The notes: a model not told the origin generated them from the letters alone. Positions 18,302 to 27,877 are shown, counted from the first letter of the stretch. The stretch: DNA of 64,000 nt from Roseobacter sp. CCS2 (GCF_000169435.1 NZ_AAYB01000002.1:620001-684000), one strand, 5' to 3'. Translations and numbers: made by a program.

Positions 18302-18709
18302 ATGACCACACCGGACCACCCTGTCGCTGTCATGGATGCCACCTGCGCCTTATGCAGTTGGGGCGCAAGGATGATTCACCGTCTGGACCGTTCAGGCGAG
18401 GTCAAGATTGCGCCGATCCAGTCTGAAACAGGTGCGGCACTGATGCGCGCGCATGGGCTGGACCCGGTTGACCCTGACACGTGGCTTTTTATCGAGGATG
18501 GGACCGTGTGGCGTGACTTTGATGCACTGATCCGGGTGGGACAGCGATCAGGTGGGCTGGGCCACGTGTTTATGGCGTTGAAAATCTTGCCGCGCCGCTT
18601 GCGTGACTGGCTTTATCAGCGGATCGCGCGCAACCGCTATGCGATGTTTGGGCGCGGCGATATGTGCGCGCTGCCTGATCCGGCGTTTCGGGCGCGGTTG
18701 TTACCATGA
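18302..18709 (+). CDS. DCC family thiol-disulfide oxidoreductase (DUF393)
   Basis: A 135-residue protein of the DUF393 (YuxK) family, named for its DxxCxxC motif, seen here as DATCALC near residues 12-18. The rest (PIQSETGAALM, FDALIRVGQRSGGLG) follows the family pattern. A thioredoxin-like redox role has been proposed for the family. The ATG at 18302 is preceded by AAGGA; a frame extension to 18158 lies in the dioxygenase. It overlaps the next gene by four bases, and DCC proteins beside DUF4166 oxidoreductases suggest a joint function. Confidence 0.82.
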   Translation: MTTPDHPVAVMDATCALCSWGARMIHRLDRSGEVKIAPIQSETGAALMRAHGLDPVDPDTWLFIEDGTVWRDFDALIRVGQRSGGLGHVFMALKILPRRLRDWLYQRIARNRYAMFGRGDMCALPDPAFRARLLP

Positions 18710-20316
18710 AGGTTGGCGTTATCGGCGGGTCGGGTGTGTTCGGGTCACGATTGGCGCGTCTTTTGGTGCGCGATGGGCATGATGTGATCATTATTGGCCG
18801 CAGCTTGCCCTCTGCGCAGGCCGCGGCAGACCAAATTGGGGCTGCGGCCCTCGCGTTGGATCGCAGCGCAGATTTATCACCGCTTTGGGCCCTGCCACCT
18901 GATGCCGTCGTTGATGCTGCGGGGCCGTTTCATGCGTATGGTGATGACCCGTATTATCTGGCGCGGGCCTGTATCGCCCAAGGCGTTCATTACCTTGATT
19001 TGGCTGATGACCCGGCCTTTTGCGCGGGCATTACCTGTCTGGATATGCAGGCGCGCGCGGCAGGTGTCTTTGTGCTATCAGGTGTCTCCAGCGTACCGGC
19101 GATTTCTTCTGCTGCCGTGGTCGCGCTAAGCGAGGGTGCCGAGAGCATTGACACGATCAGTTCTGCAATCTTGCCGGGCAATCGCGCGCCGCGTGGGGCA
19201 TCCGTGGTGCACAGTATCTTTCATCAATGTGGGCAACCGATGGATGTGCCTGTCGACGGTCAAGTGGTGCAACAGCGGAATTGGTCACAGCCGGAACGCT
19301 TTGATCTGGGGCAGGGGTTGCACCGTGATGCCTGGATCATTGCGGTGCCCGATCAAGCCTTGTTTCCTGACGCTTTTGGCGCGCGGACCGTGGCGTTTCG
19401 TGCGGGGTTGGAATTGGGTGTGATGAACCGGGCACTTGCTGTGTTTTCGGTCCTGCGCGCCCGATTTGGTTTTGGTGTGCCGGGGTGGCTTGTGTCTTGC
19501 GTCTTGTGGGTGTCCAAATTTCTGCGGCCCTTTGGAACAGACGAAGGCGGAATGTTTGTTGCCGTGACCGTCCGCCTTATAGATGGTTGGCAGCGTAAGA
19601 CGTGGCGCATGATCGTGCGCGATGGGGATGGGCCGTTTATCCCGGCAGTTCCGGCCCGTATGATCTTGCGCGATCATGTGCAGATTGTTCCGGGCGCGCG
19701 CCCGGCGGTGGCGCAGGTGTCGCTGGCCGTATTGGAAGAAGGAATGGCAGATTTGGCTGTGCAAACGGATCAGACGGCGGAAGACATCACACCACTTTTT
19801 GAGGCATTTTTGGGCGATGATTATGCCGCACTGCCCGCGCCGGTGCGGCAGCTGCATGACGTGCCCGCAGCCCGCCGGTGGGCAGGGCGGGCAAAGGTGA
19901 CGCGTGGGCCGTCGCTTTGGGCGCGGTTGATTGCGGGTGTCTTTGGATTTCCGCCAGCTAGCGACGACACCCATGTGACCGTGACCATGACCCCGCAGGA
20001 TGGAGGGGAATTATGGGAAAGGCAGTTTGGCGATAAGCGTTTCTGGTCGTTTCTCAAGATGAAAGACGGGCATATGACAGAACGGTTTGGCCCGTTCACC
20101 TTTACGCTGGGTCTGCATGTCGCGGATGGGCAGTTGCATTTTCCCGTCACCTCTGGCCGTTTCGGCCCGATCCCGTTTCCGCGTGTTTTATTGCCGGTCA
20201 GCACTGCGCATGAATATGAGGCGGATGGGCGTTTCCATTTCGATGTCGCTTTGAAGGCGCCGCTGACAGGCGCTTTGATGGTCCATTATCAAGGGTGGCT
20301 GATACCCGATGGGTAA
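18706..20316 (+). CDS. Saccharopine-dehydrogenase-like oxidoreductase fused to DUF4166
   Basis: A 536-residue two-domain protein. The N-terminal part is a Rossmann domain (GVIGGSGVFGSRLARLL at residues 4-20, DAAGPFHAYGDDPYYLARAC near 82-101) like saccharopine dehydrogenase / trans-acting enoyl reductases. From about residue 365 the sequence changes to a DUF4166 domain (GDDYAALPAPVRQLHD, WERQFGDKRFWSFLKMKDG). A hydrophobic stretch near residues 260-275 may be membrane-associated. It overlaps the DCC gene by ATGA. The reaction is unknown; a lipid- or isoprenoid-related substrate is possible by analogy with enoyl reductases. Confidence 0.83.
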   Translation: MKVGVIGGSGVFGSRLARLLVRDGHDVIIIGRSLPSAQAAADQIGAAALALDRSADLSPLWALPPDAVVDAAGPFHAYGDDPYYLARACIAQGVHYLDLADDPAFCAGITCLDMQARAAGVFVLSGVSSVPAISSAAVVALSEGAESIDTISSAILPGNRAPRGASVVHSIFHQCGQPMDVPVDGQVVQQRNWSQPERFDLGQGLHRDAWIIAVPDQALFPDAFGARTVAFRAGLELGVMNRALAVFSVLRARFGFGVPGWLVSCVLWVSKFLRPFGTDEGGMFVAVTVRLIDGWQRKTWRMIVRDGDGPFIPAVPARMILRDHVQIVPGARPAVAQVSLAVLEEGMADLAVQTDQTAEDITPLFEAFLGDDYAALPAPVRQLHDVPAARRWAGRAKVTRGPSLWARLIAGVFGFPPASDDTHVTVTMTPQDGGELWERQFGDKRFWSFLKMKDGHMTERFGPFTFTLGLHVADGQLHFPVTSGRFGPIPFPRVLLPVSTAHEYEADGRFHFDVALKAPLTGALMVHYQGWLIPDG

Positions 20317-20379
20317 AGTGCCGCCGACGCGCATGCACGCTCCATTGCACCCCTTGGCATGGCGTCCTAAATACCTGCT

Positions 20380-21030
20380 ATGCGTCTGACACTTCCTTTT
20401 TTGGCGGCGATGGTTTCACCAACCGTAACCCAAGCACATCCGCATGTTTTTGTGGAGGCACAGGTGACTGTCGTCTTTGCCGAGGATGGTGCGCTGGGGA
20501 TCAAGCTTGATTGGTTCTATGATGATCTGTTTTCGCTGTTGGTCACGACGGATCTGGGGATTGATATGGATGGCGACCTGATCCTGACATCTGCCGAACA
20601 GCAGCTGTTGGATGAGCAGATCACCGCGTGGCCGCCGGACTATGAAGGTGATCTGGAGGTATCTCAGGGTGATGCGTTGCTAGGCTTGGCCGAAAAGCAA
20701 AATCACAGCATGACTTATGAGGAGGGGCTGTTTCACGAGGCGCATTTGCGCCCTGTGCCTGACTTGGTTGATCCGGGTGCGCCGATCCAAATCCGTGTTT
20801 ATGACCCGTCATTTTACACGGCCTACGATCTGCGCCGCCCTGTACTGATTGAGGGGCGTGATGATTGCGCTGCTGAGGTTATCCCGGCTGACGTCGATGC
20901 GGCATATGCTTTGGCAGAACGCCTGCTGGATGGGCGTGATCCCAATGCTGTTGGTCCTGATGACTATTTCCCTGCAATTGGCGATGCCTTTGCCGATACG
21001 ATTGTTGTGACATGCGCTGGCCTGCTTTGA
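20380..21030 (+). CDS. DUF1007 family periplasmic protein
   Basis: A 216-residue protein with a signal peptide ([15 protein letters not shown]) directly followed by [14 protein letters not shown], the hallmark start of mature DUF1007 proteins, whose histidines are thought to bind metal. The remainder ([14 protein letters not shown], near residue 145) fits the family. DUF1007 genes are often linked to NicO/RcnA-type nickel/cobalt exporters, as here, where the next gene overlaps by 19 bases. A periplasmic metal-binding or delivery role for that exporter is inferred. Confidence 0.85.
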   Translation: MRLTLPFLAAMVSPTVTQAHPHVFVEAQVTVVFAEDGALGIKLDWFYDDLFSLLVTTDLGIDMDGDLILTSAEQQLLDEQITAWPPDYEGDLEVSQGDALLGLAEKQNHSMTYEEGLFHEAHLRPVPDLVDPGAPIQIRVYDPSFYTAYDLRRPVLIEGRDDCAAEVIPADVDAAYALAERLLDGRDPNAVGPDDYFPAIGDAFADTIVVTCAGLL

Positions 21031-21896
21031 TCCTTGCCGTCTTGGGCGCAGCTGCGCTGTGGCTTTGGGCTTTGGGCGGGGCCGATCAAATTATGTGGTA
21101 TGCGGTGGATGCGCAGCGTGACGTCCAAAACGCGATGGCCGCCGCTTTGCGCGGGTTGCGCGCCGGTCAGCCGGGGGCGTTGGCGACCCTTTGGGGCCTT
21201 TGCTTTGCCTATGGGTTTGTGCATGCCGCTGGGCCGGGGCATGGCAAACTGGTGATTGGCGGCTACGGTGCAGGTACGCGGGTGCCCGCACGACGGCTTG
21301 CTGGTTTGGCGCTGGGGGCGTCATTGGCGCAGGCGCTTACAGCGGTTTTGCTGGTCTATGCGGCTGTGTTCGTTTTTGGCTGGGGCCGTCAGCAGATGAC
21401 TGGCGTCGCAGATGATGTCTTGGCGCCGCTGAGTTATGCACTCATCGGCCTTGTCGGCCTATGGTTGCTTATCCGCGGTGTGCGCCATCTGCGCCCCGCA
21501 CATGACCATGACCATCATGGCGATAGCGACGTCTGTTCCTCTTGCGGTCATGCTCATGGGCCGACTTTGGAACAGGCGCAGACCGTACGTAGCTGGCGTG
21601 ATGCGTTGGTTGTGATTGGCACAATTGCGGTCCGGCCCTGCACGGGCGCGCTGTTTTTGCTAATCCTGACGTGGCGGTTGGATATCGATTGGGCCGGGAT
21701 CATTGGGGCGTTGATCATGGGCCTTGGCACGGCAAGCATCACCGTATTGGTCGCATTTGCCGCTGTGGGTTTTCGCGAAAGCGCGTTGCAGTTGGTCAAC
21801 AACAGTGCCGTCGCCCGCACGCTGGCATGGGCCGAGATTTTGGCCGGTGGGATCGTGCTGATCCTTGCCAGTCAATTGGTGCTGCGCAGCATCTGA
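21012..21896 (+). CDS. NicO/RcnA-family nickel/cobalt transporter
   Basis: A 294-residue inner-membrane protein with about six hydrophobic segments. [15 protein letters not shown] near residue 74 is the conserved HxxxxGPGHGK region of the NicO family, and a histidine-rich cytoplasmic loop ([20 protein letters not shown], about residues 160-180) separates the two halves, as in RcnA exporters. The [16 protein letters not shown] stretch is also family-typical. It overlaps the DUF1007 gene, so the pair is one unit. Efflux of Ni, Co or another divalent metal is inferred; the cysteines in the loop may widen metal choice. Confidence 0.86.
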   Translation: MRWPALILAVLGAAALWLWALGGADQIMWYAVDAQRDVQNAMAAALRGLRAGQPGALATLWGLCFAYGFVHAAGPGHGKLVIGGYGAGTRVPARRLAGLALGASLAQALTAVLLVYAAVFVFGWGRQQMTGVADDVLAPLSYALIGLVGLWLLIRGVRHLRPAHDHDHHGDSDVCSSCGHAHGPTLEQAQTVRSWRDALVVIGTIAVRPCTGALFLLILTWRLDIDWAGIIGALIMGLGTASITVLVAFAAVGFRESALQLVNNSAVARTLAWAEILAGGIVLILASQLVLRSI

Positions 21897-21938
21897 TAGT
21901 GCTTTACCGAAGGCTGGATCGGGCCTAAGCCTGAACAT

Positions 21939-23315
21939 ATGGAACGCGTCGCACAAACATACCAAGAGCACAGCCATGCGGTCTGGAAGCTGGGGATGCC
22001 ACTGATCCTTAGCAACCTGGCACAGTTTGCGATCCATATCACCGATACGGTGATGTTGGGCTGGTACAGCGTCACCGCTTTGGCTGCTGCCACCATCGCT
22101 GGCACGCTGTTCTTTACCATCTTCATTGTCGGGGCGGGGTTTTCGCAGGCCGTGACGCCATTGGTTGCCGCCGCCGCCGAAGAGGATGACGATGTGCAGG
22201 TCCGCCGTGTGACGCGCATGGGCCTTTGGTTGTCGATCATCTATGGGCTGGTTGTCATATTGCCGTTCTTCTGGGCCGAAGACATTCTGCTTGCCATCGG
22301 TCAAGACGCGACCGTCGCGGCAGAGGCGCATATCTATCTACAAATCATCATCTGGCAGATGATCCCGGCGCTGATCGTTATGACGCTCAAGGCGTTTTTG
22401 GCGGCGATGGAACATACCGCCATCATCCTGTGGGCGACGATTGGCACGGCTGTGTTGAACGGTTTCGTCAACTACGCCCTGATTTTTGGCAACTGGGGCA
22501 TGCCAGAACTGGGCATTCAGGGGGCAGCGATTGCATCGCTTACGGTCAATCTGGTGACGGTGCTGATACTTGTCGTCTATATCTTGCGGGTTCTGCCGCA
22601 GTTCCAGCTGTTCCGCAATTTTTGGCGCAGCGATGGCGAGATCATGAAGCGGGTTTTCATGCTGGGTTGGCCGATTGGTCTGACCTCGCTTGCGGAAAGC
22701 GGGTTGTTTACGGCATCGACGATCATGATGGGTTGGATCGGGCCGCTGGAATTGGCCGCACATGGGATTGCACTGCAATTGGCGGCAACGACATTCATGG
22801 TGCATATTGGGTTCAGCCAAGCGGCAACGGTGCGCGCTGGCCGGGCGCTTGGGCGGCATGACGAGGTATCTTTACGTCGCGGCGGCGCCACTGCCATTGG
22901 CATGTCAGCCGTCTATGCGGTGATTACATCACTGATTTTTCTGTCGATCCCCGAGACGCTGATTTCGCTGTTTTTGGACCCGAATGAGCCTGAGCGCGCA
23001 AATCTTCTGCGTATTGGTGCAAGCCTCGTGATGGTCGCAGCCTTGTTTCAGTTGGTGGATGGGTTGCAGGTGCTGGCGCTTGGCCTATTGCGTGGCGTGC
23101 AGGACACGACCGTACCAATGGTCATGGCCACGATCAGCTATTGGGTGATCGGATTGCCCGCCAGCTATCTGTTGGCCTTTACCCTTGGGCTAGGCGGGGT
23201 TGGGTTGTGGTTGGGTCTTGTTGTGGGTCTTGCGATTGCGGCTGTGCTGCTGCTCTGGCGGTTCTGGGGGCGGTCCGTGAAGATCGCCCCGCAAGGGTCA
23301 GCGCAACAGGTCTAG
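21939..23315 (+). CDS. MATE family efflux transporter (NorM-like)
   Basis: A 458-residue protein with twelve predicted membrane helices arranged as two similar halves (each about 200 residues), typical of MATE drug/cation antiporters. KLGMPLILSNLAQFAIHITD at the start and GWPIGLTSLAESGLF near residue 245 are the equivalent first helices of the two halves. The substrate is not predictable. The ribosome site is weak. The 3' end overlaps the convergent Hint-domain gene by 18 bases. Confidence 0.9.
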   Translation: MERVAQTYQEHSHAVWKLGMPLILSNLAQFAIHITDTVMLGWYSVTALAAATIAGTLFFTIFIVGAGFSQAVTPLVAAAAEEDDDVQVRRVTRMGLWLSIIYGLVVILPFFWAEDILLAIGQDATVAAEAHIYLQIIIWQMIPALIVMTLKAFLAAMEHTAIILWATIGTAVLNGFVNYALIFGNWGMPELGIQGAAIASLTVNLVTVLILVVYILRVLPQFQLFRNFWRSDGEIMKRVFMLGWPIGLTSLAESGLFTASTIMMGWIGPLELAAHGIALQLAATTFMVHIGFSQAATVRAGRALGRHDEVSLRRGGATAIGMSAVYAVITSLIFLSIPETLISLFLDPNEPERANLLRIGASLVMVAALFQLVDGLQVLALGLLRGVQDTTVPMVMATISYWVIGLPASYLLAFTLGLGGVGLWLGLVVGLAIAAVLLLWRFWGRSVKIAPQGSAQQV

Positions 23316-24089
23316 ATCGCGCATGCGTAGGCGCGGATGGTTCATCAGGCCAAAGTCTTCAAACCCGCGCTTATGTGGGAACAGCGACAGGTATTCGCGC
23401 AACGCATCGCCCCGCAGACCAAGATTGAAGGCCGATCCAGGGTGCAGTGTTTCGATCTCAAGCCCGTTCACCATCAGACAGCGCTGTGCGGCAAACCCAA
23501 ATTGAAAAACGCTGATAGATGCGGCGGGCTGTAAACCCAGCACGGTGTTGCCGTCGATAAAGTCTGCGGCAGGGATAAAAGCAGCGTCAGTGCCTGTGAC
23601 CTTGCGAATACCTGTCGCACGGTGGAGCAGGCGGGCAGATGGTCCTAGAACCAGATCTTGCGAAGGGCGATTATCACCAAGCGCGTCAGCTGTGATCCGT
23701 GTCATTATCGTTTGCTTGACGTTTGCGGTGTTGGCGACGGGGCCCAGTGTGATGCGGCCGCGCCATTGCAGTGTTTCATAACTGCCATCGGACAAGCGGA
23801 CCTCATCGCCGGGCAGCACATCTTCGACAGACATATGTCCATTTTGGGTTTGGACGATTGCGCTGTGTCCAAGGGCCGCAAAAGCATCTTCGAATGCGGG
23901 GTGTGCGCGGGCGATGGTATTGAATTCGTTAAAGCGACCCTGCGCATCAAGGTACATCACCTCGTATTTGCGTTGTGCGACTTCGACACTTTGGGTCTTG
24001 GCATGCTGGCGCTGGGCCGGCGTTTGTTTGATTTGCTGACTAAATATATCAACTGCTTGGGATGGGGCAGATGAAAGTGACGGATCCAT
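23298..24089 (-). CDS. Hint-domain protein
   Basis: A 263-residue protein whose centre (about residues 72-215) is a Hint (hedgehog/intein) domain of the Hint_2 type: SAIVQTQNGHMSVEDVLPGD, then VLGPSARLLHRATG and LQPAASISVFQFG. The cysteine or serine that normally opens a Hint domain and starts self-splicing is not obvious here (the position reads ALGHSAIV), so it may be catalytically inactive. There is no clear signal peptide. AGAGG precedes the ATG. Hint-domain proteins are numerous in roseobacters and often accompany secreted proteins; the role is unknown. Confidence 0.77.
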   Translation of the reverse strand: MDPSLSSAPSQAVDIFSQQIKQTPAQRQHAKTQSVEVAQRKYEVMYLDAQGRFNEFNTIARAHPAFEDAFAALGHSAIVQTQNGHMSVEDVLPGDEVRLSDGSYETLQWRGRITLGPVANTANVKQTIMTRITADALGDNRPSQDLVLGPSARLLHRATGIRKVTGTDAAFIPAADFIDGNTVLGLQPAASISVFQFGFAAQRCLMVNGLEIETLHPGSAFNLGLRGDALREYLSLFPHKRGFEDFGLMNHPRLRMRDLDLLR

Positions 24090-24259
24090 GCGAAAGCCTC
24101 TTTGGGTCTGACGTCATTTGCTGCCCCACCAACAACAACTGAACAATAATTTTATTTACTGTTGAATGCGCAGCGCCAAGGCTGTGCAGATTGATGCGCC
24201 CAAATTCTGATCCGACAAAAGGAACAGCTTTGTGCCATGGAAACACCGTCTTGGATTGA

Positions 24260-24276
24260 CCGACCGTGCCGGTCGG
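24260..24276. repeat. Short perfect inverted repeat
   Basis: CCGACCG, a three-base spacer and CGGTCGG form a perfect 7-base-pair stem directly after the stop of the small minus-strand gene at 24278. It is not followed by a T-run on either strand, so it is more likely a protein site or an RNA-end stabilising hairpin than an intrinsic terminator. Confidence 0.4.
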
Positions 24277-24277
24277 A

Positions 24278-24439
24278 TCAGGCGCGACGTGCGACCGCAG
24301 GATGCGGTTGTTGATCGTCGTTCGCTTTCATTTCGCGGCGGCTAATCATCGCTTTGCGAATATCACCACGTGCCCAAGGCATTGGTGTGTCATAGGCGGC
24401 GACGGCGGCTTCAAGGGACTTCTGCCAGCGGCTTTTCAT
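24278..24439 (-). CDS. Small 53-residue protein
   Basis: A short gene starting ATG at 24439 with AGAGGT 8 bases upstream, encoding a basic protein that begins MKSRWQKSLEAAVAAYDTP and continues MPWARGDIRKAMISRR. The MKxRW start and PWARG core recall small uncharacterised proteins seen in other rhodobacterales, a memory-based judgement that cannot be checked here. There is no signal peptide or membrane helix. It lies alone between the Hint gene and pgeF. Confidence rests on the ribosome site and the orderly amino-acid composition. Confidence 0.6.
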   Translation of the reverse strand: MKSRWQKSLEAAVAAYDTPMPWARGDIRKAMISRREMKANDDQQPHPAVARRA

Positions 24440-24677
24440 TGTGATACCTCTTTATTCAGGTGCACCCATTGTTGGCTGCGATTGAATTCAGATTGCTGGA
24501 TCAAACTGGCGAGATTTTGGCGATTTCAAAGAAACACTGAGACAATGTCGTTAACTTTTGCATCGCCACGTAAGTGATTGAGTAAGTTTCATAATAATTG
24601 ATTTTGAAGATGCCATAATAGCGAATAGGTTAACAAACCGAGGCAAGGCCTGCCTCATTTAGTTAAACATCGCGCCG
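24440..24677. other. AT-rich intergenic region
   Basis: About 240 bases upstream of the 53-residue gene and downstream of pgeF. The AT-rich part (24535-24660), with TTAAC words, probably holds the promoter of the small gene. No repeat or RNA structure was recognised. Confidence 0.4.
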
Positions 24678-25433
24678 TCAAAGCCGAATTGCTGCGATAA
24701 GCCGTCCGTAATCCGCCTGTTTTTCGTGAACTGATCGGCGGTAGCTGAAGAATCGTTCGGGATCGGCGTAGGTGCAGTGGTGCGTCCACGATGCCGACTG
24801 AATGCCGCTTTGCTTCAGTTGGAACAAACCAAAGCCTGGAAGATCAAAATGGAACCGGTCGTCTTTTCCTTGCAGAAAGAAGCGTTCATACCCGGCGTCG
24901 GTATCGACAAAGCTATCTCGAAATTCTGGCCCGACTTCATAATTAGGTTGGCTGATTGCGGGGCCGATCACTGCTGCGATATTCTGACGCGATGCGCCCA
25001 AATTTTCCATTTGCGCAACCGTTGCCTCAAGCACACCGTTCAGCGCGCCTTTCCATCCTGCATGCGCCGCCCCGATCACGCGCGCCTTGGTATCTGCAAA
25101 CAGCACTGGCTGGCAGTCTGCCGTGAGGATGGACAACGCGATCCCATCGCGGGCTGTCACCAGTGCGTCGGCTTTATGTGCGGGTGTGCCGGGTGCGTCC
25201 ACGGTGATTGCATCGGATGAATGCACCTGATGCACACCCATCAAGTGATCTGCTTCGACGCCCAGAATACCAGCGACCCGTGACCGGTTGATGGCCACGA
25301 TGTCTTTTTGGTCAGAACTGCCGTATCCACAGTTCAACCCTGCAAACACACCAGATGATGCACCGCCTTTGCGCGTGAAAAATCCGTGCGGTACGCCTTC
25401 TAGCAGTGGGTCTGTAATGATCTCGAGTGTCAT
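24678..25433 (-). CDS. pgeF: Peptidoglycan editing factor PgeF (YfiH/polyphenol oxidase fold)
   Basis: A 251-residue protein of the YfiH/DUF152 family. In E. coli the homologue removes wrongly placed residues from peptidoglycan precursors; related proteins show laccase or purine-nucleosidase activity. The metal-binding pattern is visible: MGVHQVHSSDA (about residue 66), LTADCQPVLF (about 103) and GAAHAGWKGAL (about 120). Near the end THHCTYADPERFFSYRR is family-typical. It is the last gene of a coupled minus-strand run lgt-midA-pgeF, overlapping midA by four bases. Confidence 0.92.
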   Translation of the reverse strand: MTLEIITDPLLEGVPHGFFTRKGGASSGVFAGLNCGYGSSDQKDIVAINRSRVAGILGVEADHLMGVHQVHSSDAITVDAPGTPAHKADALVTARDGIALSILTADCQPVLFADTKARVIGAAHAGWKGALNGVLEATVAQMENLGASRQNIAAVIGPAISQPNYEVGPEFRDSFVDTDAGYERFFLQGKDDRFHFDLPGFGLFQLKQSGIQSASWTHHCTYADPERFFSYRRSVHEKQADYGRLIAAIRL

Positions 25434-26488
25434 GCCTCTAGCCCCGGCGGAGGATTTGCATTGGATGGATGGATACTGATCACTTTGAAAAGGTCGCCCA
25501 TTTCCGCCGGATGGGTCAAGCGCCGATGTGCGGCAATATGGGACGTGAGCGCATCGCCCGATAGTTTTGTCGCCAACGCTTGCGCGCGCTGTGTGATACC
25601 CAACCGTTCAAGGAAGACGCCTTGCGGTGTCAGACGGCTGAATTTGGCAAGGCCGGTGTTGGCGGCGATAGCGGCGAAATCCACATGGGCGGTCAGGTCT
25701 GCATCACCGGGGGTCGCAAGCGGATCAGCGTGATCTTGTGACTTGAGTGCCTGTAGCGTGTCACCCTGCGATTGCCAGTCGCCATAGTCGATGATCACCG
25801 CGCAACCACCGTGCATTTCGATTTTGGCACTGATGGTTGACACAATGGACGGCAAAGCAAGGCAATGTTCGACCAGATCGCCGTCTTTTGTGTCGGCCAG
25901 CCGGTCTTCAAGCAGCGCGATGGGCGCGGCCGCTGACAGACCAAAGCCAAGCTTGCCATCCGTGACCCCGACCATCTTTTCGCGCCATGCGTCGCCGTCG
26001 CGTGTAAACTGGCGAATAGGCAGCGCATCGAAAAATTCGTTTGCGATAAGGAAAAGGGGCGCATCGGGAAGATGATCGACACTGTCGTGCCACGTGGCAT
26101 CGGGGATCAGTTTGGCTTGGGCCGCGCGTAAAACAGGCGAGGTTTCGACCAAATGGACGGTAAGGGCATCATGAAAGCCCGGCACAGCTTTGGTCGCGCG
26201 CAGTGCATCGGCCATCAACGTGCCACGTCCGGGGCCAAGCTCTGCCAATGTGAACGGGGCAGGGCAGCCTTGGTCAATCCACGCCTGCGCAAGCGAAAGA
26301 CCGATCAGTTCGCCGAACATCTGGCTGATCTCTGGTGCTGTGGTAAAATCGCCCGCCGCCCCAAAGGGATCACGCGTTGCGTAGTACCCATGCTCAGGAT
26401 GCATCAGACAATCGGCCATATAGTCCGCCAGACTGATCGGGCCGGTCCGCGCGATCCGGGCGATCAAGAGATCACCCAAGGCGGTCAT
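25430..26488 (-). CDS. SAM-dependent methyltransferase, MidA/NDUFAF7 family
   Basis: A 352-residue class I methyltransferase of the DUF185/MidA family; the mitochondrial member NDUFAF7 methylates an arginine of complex I subunit NDUFS2. Signature regions are [20 protein letters not shown], then [14 protein letters not shown] near residues 28-62, the SAM-binding [15 protein letters not shown] near 85-99, and [15 protein letters not shown] near 150. A complex I assembly role is likely by homology, though not proven in this lineage. It overlaps both neighbours by four bases. Confidence 0.9.
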   Translation of the reverse strand: MTALGDLLIARIARTGPISLADYMADCLMHPEHGYYATRDPFGAAGDFTTAPEISQMFGELIGLSLAQAWIDQGCPAPFTLAELGPGRGTLMADALRATKAVPGFHDALTVHLVETSPVLRAAQAKLIPDATWHDSVDHLPDAPLFLIANEFFDALPIRQFTRDGDAWREKMVGVTDGKLGFGLSAAAPIALLEDRLADTKDGDLVEHCLALPSIVSTISAKIEMHGGCAVIIDYGDWQSQGDTLQALKSQDHADPLATPGDADLTAHVDFAAIAANTGLAKFSRLTPQGVFLERLGITQRAQALATKLSGDALTSHIAAHRRLTHPAEMGDLFKVISIHPSNANPPPGLEA

Positions 26489-27363
26489 CTGCGCACGGCC
26501 ATGATCACAACGGTCAGGCCCACAAGGATCATCGGCAAGGTCAACGTTTGCCCCATAGTCAGCCCGTAGCCATTGATATGGAAGGCCAGTCCCAGTTCAT
26601 TGCCAACGCTGACGAATTGCGCATCCGGTTGGCGCACGAATTCGACTAAGAACCGCGCGATGCCGTAGCCCATAAAAAAGACCCCCGAAAGGAGCCATGG
26701 TTTCTTGAGCGCGCCAAAGCGGAAGGCCAGCAGGATCAGGATGGTGCCCAGCAGCAGCCCTTCAAGGCCCGCTTCATAAAGTTGGGATGGGTGGCGCACG
26801 CAAGGTTCCAGCAAGGTGCCGCAGGCCTGTGCGGCTTGGCCGGGAAAGATCACGCCCCACGGCAGATCGGTCTGGCGCCCCCACAGTTCTGCATTGATAA
26901 AATTCGCGATGCGCACCAACAGGACCGCAGGCGTAGCGGCAACCGCAATGATATCGGCGAGGTCGGGCAGGGGCACTTTGTGGCGACGGCTGAACAGATA
27001 GACCGCAACGACGACGCCGAGGAACCCGCCGTGAAACGACAGCCCACCTTCCCAGATTTTCAAAATATCAAGGGGGGCTGCCAGAAAGTCAGCCGGTTTG
27101 TAGAAAAACACATAGCCCAGACGCCCGCCGCCAATGACACCGACCACAATATACGTCAGCAGGTCTTCGAGTTGGCTGACCTTCATCGGTGGGCCATTGC
27201 GCCACAAACCGGGGCGGTTCAGCGCCAGTTTGATGATCTGCCATCCAATCGCGATCCCCACAATATAGGCCATCGCGTACCAGCGCAGCGCGATCTCGCG
27301 TCCGGCGATGGTGAATGAGAAAATCTCGGGCGAGATATCGGGGAAAGGGATGGCTGCAAACAT
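26485..27363 (-). CDS. lgt: Prolipoprotein diacylglyceryl transferase
   Basis: The first enzyme of bacterial lipoprotein maturation, moving diacylglycerol from phosphatidylglycerol to the lipobox cysteine at the inner membrane. The 292-residue protein has about seven membrane segments and the Lgt signature [10 protein letters not shown] followed by [14 protein letters not shown] (about residues 95-130), with the essential histidine in [12 protein letters not shown] near residue 25 replaced by the tyrosine-containing form common in the family, and [13 protein letters not shown] near 150. The start at 27363 (MFAAIPFPD) is conserved; an upstream in-frame ATG at 27456 would run into the divergent ubiK promoter. 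Confidence 0.93.
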   Translation of the reverse strand: MFAAIPFPDISPEIFSFTIAGREIALRWYAMAYIVGIAIGWQIIKLALNRPGLWRNGPPMKVSQLEDLLTYIVVGVIGGGRLGYVFFYKPADFLAAPLDILKIWEGGLSFHGGFLGVVVAVYLFSRRHKVPLPDLADIIAVAATPAVLLVRIANFINAELWGRQTDLPWGVIFPGQAAQACGTLLEPCVRHPSQLYEAGLEGLLLGTILILLAFRFGALKKPWLLSGVFFMGYGIARFLVEFVRQPDAQFVSVGNELGLAFHINGYGLTMGQTLTLPMILVGLTVVIMAVRR

Positions 27364-27470
27364 GGCGCTATTCCTTGTCTGCGGGTGCGGCAAAGTCAAC
27401 CGCTCTTGCCTTGGGTTGTAGCGGGGCGGCCAAAAGCCCATATAAAGACCAAGCACAGATGGAGAGCACG

Positions 27471-27707
27471 ATGCAGAGCAACAACAAGATCCTCGATGAC
27501 ATCAGCCAATTGATGACCAACGCCATGGGCGTGGCCCAAGGGGCGAAAGACGAAGCCAACACCGCGATGAAATCCATGATGGACCGCTGGCTGGCCGACC
27601 GCGATTTCGTGACCCGCGAAGAGTTCGACGCGGTGCGCGCCATGGCGCAGAAAGCGCGTGAAGAGAATGAAGCGCTGGCGGCACGGATCGCGGCGTTGGA
27701 AAAGTAG
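27471..27707 (+). CDS. ubiK: Ubiquinone biosynthesis accessory factor UbiK (BMFP)
   Basis: A 78-residue helical protein, [20 protein letters not shown] at the start and a C-terminal coiled coil ([17 protein letters not shown]). This matches the UbiK/YqiC family, which assists the Ubi complex and has membrane-fusing activity. GGAGAG lies 5 bases before the ATG at 27471. It is divergent from lgt. The stop codon TAG is part of a GTAG hairpin repeat that begins at 27704, so the repeat inserted at, or created, the exact end of the gene. Confidence 0.88.
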   Translation: MQSNNKILDDISQLMTNAMGVAQGAKDEANTAMKSMMDRWLADRDFVTREEFDAVRAMAQKAREENEALAARIAALEK

Positions 27708-27725
27708 GTCGGGGCCTGCCCCGAC
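27704..27725 (+). repeat. GTAG hairpin repeat 4 (REP-like)
   Basis: GTAG, arm GTCGGGG, loop CCTG, arm CCCCGAC. Bases 27705-27707 are the ubiK stop codon. Nearly identical to repeat 1. Confidence 0.75.
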
Positions 27726-27736
27726 GATAGCGCAAC

Positions 27737-27758
27737 GGCGGGGCAGCCCCCGCCCTAC
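27737..27758 (-). repeat. GTAG hairpin repeat 5 (REP-like)
   Basis: Read on the minus strand: GTAG, arm GGCGGGG, loop GCTG, arm CCCCGCC. It faces repeat 4 with 11 bases between, giving an inverted pair like the BIME units of REP elements. Confidence 0.75.
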
Positions 27759-27877
27759 ATGGCGCGTTCTTGACGGCTTTTCGCGCCACGGGGAAAACCA
27801 CCCGCAACATCCCCTAGACGCCGCACCTTTCATTTGCGACCCTCTATGCAACGACACATCAAACAGGGAGAGTGACA

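Noticed and set aside
24260..24276. Hairpin considered as intrinsic terminator
   Set aside because: No T-run on either side, so kept only as an inverted repeat.
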